Below are positions 58,988 through 64,000 of a stretch of 64,000 bases of DNA, in pieces. A model generated the notes under the pieces. The model was given only the letters and a program-made list of their open reading frames with translations, had not been told where the DNA came from and did not search any database. Position numbers and translations under genes: made by a program. The DNA comes from Sphagnum compactum (Eukaryota; Bryophyta; Sphagnopsida; Sphagnales). How positions within the stretch are numbered: the first letter of the stretch is position 1; each line of letters begins with the position of its first letter. Where the stretch lies: assembly GCA_965153455.1 (NCBI GenBank), contig OZ234496.1, forward strand, positions 5,899,207 through 5,963,206. The letters are read 5' to 3'.

Positions 58988-59321
58988 TGTTGATAGATGT
59001 CACACCTAATTCCAACTCCAACATTAGCTCTTTACAACATCATAATCAAATTTTGGTAGTTACTTTATTTGTCTTACTAGCTTTAAATTAATGAAAAATA
59101 CTACTTGTTTCTTGCTTAACTTTTGAAAAGTAGAAAAGACATTGTAGTTGATTAAAAAGGTGTTATTTTCCTAATGGACTGTACTTTTCAAATTCACCAA
59201 CCAATAATGTTGTCGTACTAATATTTAGTTGCTTCCCATATATTTTGGTTTTCTTTTTCTTGTATTATGTGTTCCATGTAAAAGCAATAAAATAAGAACT
59301 TGATAATTCAGTTTGATTTCA
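58988..59321 (+). repeat. 3' LTR of Ty1/copia element
   Basis: Starts TGTTGATAGATGTCACACCT and ends GTTTGATTTCA. It is followed by CTCCT (59322-59326), against CTCTT before the 5' LTR: a 5-bp target duplication with one mismatch. Confidence 0.9.
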
Positions 59322-59326
59322 CTCCT

Positions 59327-61400
59327 TATTCATTTGATTAATAGACAAATTTTTACAAATTATTGTTGTTTAGTCATCAAATGTTTGCATGTTAAAAGCG
59401 TTCCCCTTATATTTATACATTTAAATAAAAAATCTTCTCTTTAAAGTAAAATTCAAAGTATTTTAATTGGACAAAACTTGTTGTCAGGTTTTGAGCCTTT
59501 TTTTCAAATTTCTTAGTTCCTTTTAGAAGAAACCAGTTTTGCATTTAGGTTGGACTTTATTCTAATTTTGGCAGAGGTTCCAATTTAGGTTGCAAAAATT
59601 AGAATCGCCTATTTTAAACTACGAACCTAAAGAAGACTAAATAATTGCTCTCAAATCTACTTTGTAAAGGTTGAATATATTTACAATATTTATGCAATGG
59701 TTTTTGGTTGCAAATGCATATGGAGAATTTAGCTCAACAATTTTGTGAATCCATTACATTTTGACATTTTGCAATGATATTGTTGTCAATAGTCTATGCA
59801 ACATGTAGCCTTGTGAACAACTTGTTCTATTCCAAGTCATCACATAGTGACATAACCAAATTGAAGAAAAAAACATTGCACCATCCAGTAGCCACCTTAT
59901 GTTTCAAGATAGGGAAGTTTCTTGAGCAGGTGTTTCTTGGCCTCTAGGCAATTCAGACCTCTCTACTATGTAGTACCTTATTTGGTTTGGCACTCAAGTG
60001 CCAAATAAGTATTTTTTGACAATGGTGACTAATCAGGGTGAGCCTGGTGAAAATGTGTTCACCAGTGTTTAAAACCAGTGGAGTGCCAGGGACTCTGAAT
60101 ACAGCTCCCCTGCATCTAGTATACATGTCTCCTAAGAATAAATACTTGATAGGAGGGAAGATGCCGCAACAGGCATCTAACTTGACATAGGTGACTTTTC
60201 TTTTCATTTCCAATCTTTTTGGTTGATGGTGATTTAGTCCAACACGGGCAAAGATTGCGGTAGTAGTAGTGTTTGCTATCTGGATTACTATATGTGCTTA
60301 TGCACCATTGTGTGCATGTTGGCATGATCAAAGACTGAAAACCAAAAAGAAATTATGTACGGATGGTGTGCTGAATATGCTTTAGAAGTACCAATGTCTG
60401 GTGAAAAATTTGGTTTCTTCACCAGTATTCTGCATGTTTTGCAGCGTCTCACAGATGCTCTTCCCTCAACGCCCTAATTGAGGAGAAAAAAAGACCGGTC
60501 GAATTGACTGGTTTTGTTGTTTTACTACCATAACCTGTCAGTCAAGAAAGAAACCTTCTTTTTTTCATATTCCTGGTCAGAATTGCATGCTTGTTTCCAA
60601 GCTGAATCAGCAAAGGATTAGAAATGCTTGTTGATAATACTTGAGTGTTCCATCTCTTAAAACAACATACTTTCAGAGAATTTGTGAGGGACCACATGGA
60701 TATCAGAAAACAATGCACAATTAGTAGGGAGTGGATAAACTTCACTAAGAGGCAGAGAATTTTTAAGTCGACACTAGTATCTATCAACAACAAACTCTCT
60801 GATCCTGTGACCCACTTCCGAAACACAAAACACCACTCCTGACTTCCCCCCAGTCTTTTTGTTTTTGACGAAAAATCGCCAAAAGCCGAAACTGATCCAA
60901 ATTTCTGGCGAAAATTCCCTGTTTTTTCAAAAACAGATCGCCAAATTTCGCCCAGTTTTAAGTTTTTGGGGGAGAGTATCACCACAGGGCTGTCTATAGG
61001 TCACACATATACTGGTCCTGTACAAAACTGTGGCCAGTTAAGTCGAAATCTGCGTTTGGAGGCTCCTCACAGCTGCTATGCTACAAAATTGAAAAATAAA
61101 ACACTGCTTCCCCCACTTCTGCAGATCTTTCTTTATAAAGGGCAAAATCCACTCGTAGGACCCAAAGTTTGAAAAGTTCCATATAGTCATAGTATAGGCC
61201 CAGGGCAGCTTCAGCACATTACTTAATTTTGAAGATTCCATTTCAAAGAATTGAATATTCTTGAATATTTCAAAGATTCTTCATTTTCCTTCACAAAAAA
61301 TTGTTCTTTGAGAAAGGTATTTTTGAAAATTTTCAGCATTCCTAAAATTAACATAATTTGTGTCAAAGCAGTAGAAGTCCATAAGCACCTAAGAACTGGG
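59327..61400. other. Intergenic DNA with weak coding-like patch at 60.0-60.5 kb
   Basis: At 60237-60384 a plus-strand frame encodes a hydrophobic segment (KIAVVVVFAIWITICAYA) followed by a basic tail and a stop. Neighbouring frames also look mildly coding (KTSGVPGTLN, MSGEKFGFF), but no splice model joins them. Around 60.86-60.95 kb are CGCCAAATTTCGCC-like words. Nothing can be named. Confidence 0.3.
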
Positions 61401-61760
61401 GTGAGAGTTGTCAGAACGGCACGCCGGTGGGTGCTCCCAGAGTCTCCCGGATGGCCCAATTTGGCCTATAGCAAACGTGTCACCTTCATCTGAGGGTACC
61501 AACTAACCACGAGATCTGGAACACGGTCCTTAAGTCGAGGGCGCTTCCCCCACGTGTCCTACTTTCCTAGCCCTCAGCTTTTCGACACTTGTCAAAAGAA
61601 AGGCAAGCAGAAACAGCTCGGCGTCGGTTTCGGACGCGTGTCAGTTTCTACATACCTGACGACAGCCCTTGACGATTTCATTATTGAAGACGGTACTAAA
61701 GGGGACCGATGATCTGGTGTGAATGATCGAGATTCTGACACGTGGTTACCATTGGCAGTA
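61400..61760 (+). promoter_or_regulatory. GC-richer promoter-like island with ACGT-core boxes
   Basis: ACGTGTC occurs at 61475 and 61552 and CACGTGG at 61739, with GACGCGTGTC near 61633. ACGTGTC and CACGTG are ABRE/G-box cores bound by plant bZIP factors. Clustering of several within 270 bp in an otherwise AT-rich region suggests a former or present promoter. Any gene driven from it to the right is cut short by the repeat array at 61.91 kb. Confidence 0.4.
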
Positions 61761-61905
61761 TATGTCGCGGAGTCTGTCCAAGTTTTTCTCTGGCGGCGGT
61801 TTTCTAATAAGTTTTCCTTCCATTCTATTGGTGGTTTGGCAAGAATTTCTTCCAGGAATTTTTCTGGTACCTCACCTTAGGCTCAGTGTAATTCATATTA
61901 ATTAG
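61761..61905 (+). CDS. Possible first-exon remnant downstream of the ACGT-box island
   Basis: An ATG at 61761 opens 47 codons (MSRSLSKFFSGGGFLISFPS...) to TAG at 61905. The start is basic, Ser-rich and without acidic residues, as in an organellar targeting peptide, and a donor-like GTACCT occurs at about 61866. No domain and no downstream exon is seen. It may be the truncated first exon of a gene lost to the repeat array. Confidence 0.2.
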
Positions 61906-61914
61906 TTCATGGGT

Positions 61915-62430
61915 ACCGCCAGTTTAGAAGTGGGGTATTAGCGCAGGTTGCAAATGGTGACAAACAGTTTTGGAAATTAAAATTTTATGCAGCCAATGAG
62001 AAGGGTAAGGGGCTTAATTTTTCTTCTTGGGTTTTCTTTTGGCGAGGGCGGGGGGGGGGGGGGGGAGAGGGGGATTTTTTATTTTTGGTCTATTCCCAAT
62101 GTGTTCGTAATATGTTTCCCATAGCACCTCAATTTAAAATCCCAAATCATGCTTCTATTTTGGGGGAGGGAAGCTTATTTAGGCTTCTATGTTGGGGGAG
62201 TGTCTCAATATGCTCCCTAGGTTCCCAATGTGTTCCCCAAGGGTGTTCCCAATAGCACCTTGCTTTAATCTCATATATGTTTTGCCCAAAGTCCTCCCCT
62301 TCTCACCTATATAGGTGGGCCAAAGGGGGAGGCAATCCATCTTTCCATAAAATCTTCTATTTTGGGAGCCTCCATAGTTTCAACTTTTTTTGCTATGGGC
62401 CAATTCAATAGTCTCATTGCCAAAAAAGCA
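61915..62430 (+). repeat. Promoter-like repeat, type B copy 1
   Basis: Starts GTATTAGCGCAGGTTGCAAA, then GTGACAAACAGTTTTGGAAA, GCAGCCAATGAGAAGG, a G-run at 62047-62065, TTCCCAATGTGTTCGTAATA, and CACCTATATAGGTGGGCC at about 62307. It shares the word order of the 52.2-kb unit but has the palindromic CCTATATAGG in the TATA position. Confidence 0.75.
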
Positions 62431-62449
62431 AGTTGGACTTGTGAGAGGT

Positions 62450-62890
62450 TAATAGGTACCCCAGTACTTAAGAAGGGGTATATTTGCCAAGGTGAAAATG
62501 GTGATGAATAATTTTGGAAAGAGAAATTTTATGAAACCAACAAGAAGGCCCAACTTGCACCCATGAATGTCCAGTTTTTTTCTTTTTAAAGGGCCCCAGG
62601 GGGAATTTCTTTTTTCCTTTGTTCCTAATGTTTCACCCATCATATTCCCATCAAGTTCCCAAATACGTTCACCAAGATGTTCTCAATTGCACCTTGGTTT
62701 TATCCCATATGGTTTTGCCTGAAGTTCACATCCTATGTATATAAACTGAAAAGTAAAGTCTAGGGTAGCACATTTGTTTCTATTTTGCAACTGGGGTCCA
62801 AAGAGGTGCTTCTATGTGGGCACGTCCAATGTTCCCAAAAAATTGCTGATGGGCCAATAAATATGACTCCTTTTGTATAAAAAAATAGCT
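62450..62890 (+). repeat. Promoter-like repeat, type A copy 2
   Basis: Contains GGTGATGAATAATTTTGGAA, ACCAACAAGAAGGCCCAACT, CCCATATGGTTTTGCCTGAA, TATGTATATAAACTGAAAAG and TTGCTGATGGGCCAATAAAT. It aligns best with the 52.24-kb copy. Confidence 0.75.
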
Positions 62891-62989
62891 GTGAGCGTAC
62901 CCAGTTCACTAATTAATAATAGCATGATAAGTACCCGCAGTGAATAGGTAGGCTGTTCTTTGCAATTGTGTGTGTGTGTTTTTTGATAA

Positions 62990-63400
62990 GCAGGGTGTTC
63001 TTTGCAGAGGGTATTAGCCCAGGCAAAAAAAGGTGACGAACTCTTTTGTGAATAGAAATTTCATGCAGCCAATGGGAAGGCCGAACCATGCACTCAAGGT
63101 GCCTTGCTTTTCTTCCTTTTAAACTTTTGCGGAGCGGGGGGGGGGGAAAGGATTTTTTTTTCATTTTTCGTGGTTCCCAATATGTTCACCATAGCACTTC
63201 ACTTTTATTTCATATGTTTTGACACCTCCTTTCACCTATATAGGTGGGCCCAAGGGGAAGAACTATATACTTAAAAATAGAACCTCCTATTTTGGGGATC
63301 CTTCATAGTTTCATTTTTTTTTTACTGATGGGCCAATCAAATTGCAAAAATAAATAAAATTGAACTTGGGAGACACCTCATCTAATTAATAGGAGAGGTG
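62990..63400 (+). repeat. Promoter-like repeat, type B copy 2
   Basis: Contains GGTATTAGCCCAGGCAAAAA, GCAGCCAATGGGAAGG, a G-run at 63137-63147, CACCTATATAGGTGGGCCCA and TGATGGGCCAATCAAATTGC. It completes a B-A-B array. Confidence 0.75.
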
Positions 63401-64000
63401 AATACGTAAGGTGTTCTTTGCAATAAGTACCTCTATTTCCCTAAGTATTTGGGGAATATAGCACTAAGTTTTTGAAAATTGTCATAATTATGACAGGGTA
63501 TGTAACTTAATGTGTAACTTGATGTAATTACACAATTACTTAGGTAATTATTTAAAGTGATAAGTTGAGTGATATGATTCTATAATTTGGTCATGGTGCA
63601 TTGACTTTCATAAATTAATTTGGTATTTGCTCAAATTTGACAACTTTAAGGTTATGTCCAATATAGTATTAAAGGAAATATTATAAATGTTTCAACAAAT
63701 GTAAATTTCACCCAATCAATTTTACCTCATCTTCCACATGATGAAGTAACTATCGGTTTATCATTAAAAAGATGGATGGATACAAATCACCATATTTGAG
63801 TCTTGATAAATAATGTATGTCCAAACCTTATTATGATAGCTTTGTATGATCTCCTTAACACACCATTATATAAAGACTCTAATATATCAATCCATCCACA
63901 ATGGCTTGATATTATCTCATCAAACCCATTCTATTAACATTTCTTGTGAAACAAATGATGTGTTGTGTGACAATAACAATGAAGATGGATTTGAAGAGGA
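63401..64000. other. Right end, with inverse match to 4.9-5.0 kb
   Basis: TTGGTCATGGTGCATTGACT (63589 on) is the inverse of the sequence that follows the 49-bp satellite at 4920-4950, and GTAACTTAATG and TAATTAC words upstream also correspond. The rest, to 64000, shows no recognised gene. Confidence 0.5.

Noticed and set aside
60542-60985. 147-codon minus-strand ORF
   Set aside because: Part of it reads through CGCCAAATTTCG-type repeats, and the remainder shows no domain or conserved motif.

Overview
The window looks like nuclear DNA of a land plant. It has spliced genes with GT/AG introns, two housekeeping genes whose products match plant proteins (phosphopantetheine adenylyltransferase and a TlyA-type rRNA methyltransferase), an ATL-type RING-H2 ubiquitin ligase, a telo-box promoter element, a fragment of plastid accD, and a Ty1/copia element primed by initiator-Met tRNA. 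Genes are sparse, intergenic DNA is AT-rich and old transposons of many classes are present. That suggests a large, repeat-rich genome such as a fern, lycophyte, moss or gymnosperm. The exact lineage is inference.

Layout. 1-616: terminal exon of an unrecognised gene (+). 0.6-7 kb: non-coding DNA with a 171-bp duplication, a MITE (2713-2925), a 49-bp tandem repeat (4495-4919) and a T-rich stretch. 7062-8515 (-): complete six-exon COAD gene (173 aa). It is divergent, across a short shared promoter, from a TlyA-like rRNA methyltransferase (+, about 8859-14119, eight exons, 333 aa). The third TlyA intron holds a decayed Penelope-like reverse transcriptase. 14.9-16.2 kb: a 1.3-kb inverted-repeat element full of CCTA-type repeats. 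17.0-19.0 kb (-): dead pogo/CENP-B-like transposase. 19.7-21.0 kb: very AT-rich block with the accD fragment. 24.6-25.2 and 30.6-31.5 kb: degenerate minisatellites. 34.8-36.9 kb: Helitron-like tandem structure, with a long copy that has picked up gene-like sequence. 38.15-38.58 kb: small Helitron (-). 41.1-43.4 kb: two dead retroelement fragments (endonuclease domain on -, reverse transcriptase plus restriction-like endonuclease on +). 47.9-50.3 kb: the ATL RING-H2 gene (+). 53.08-59.32 kb: a complete but dead copia element with a TIR element nested inside it. 61.4-61.9 kb: GC-richer promoter-like island with ACGT-core boxes. 61.9-63.4 kb: array of promoter-like repeats also found at 52.2 kb.

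The three well-supported genes are not a pathway. COAD makes dephospho-CoA, TlyA probably 2'-O-methylates organellar rRNA, and the ATL protein is a membrane E3 ligase. Only COAD and TlyA look coupled, through a shared bidirectional promoter. The most unusual structures are the TlyA intron flanked by a 9-bp direct repeat, the Helitron that appears to have read through its own terminator, and the repeat units that carry CCAAT and TATA motifs. I found no new enzymatic or defence system.
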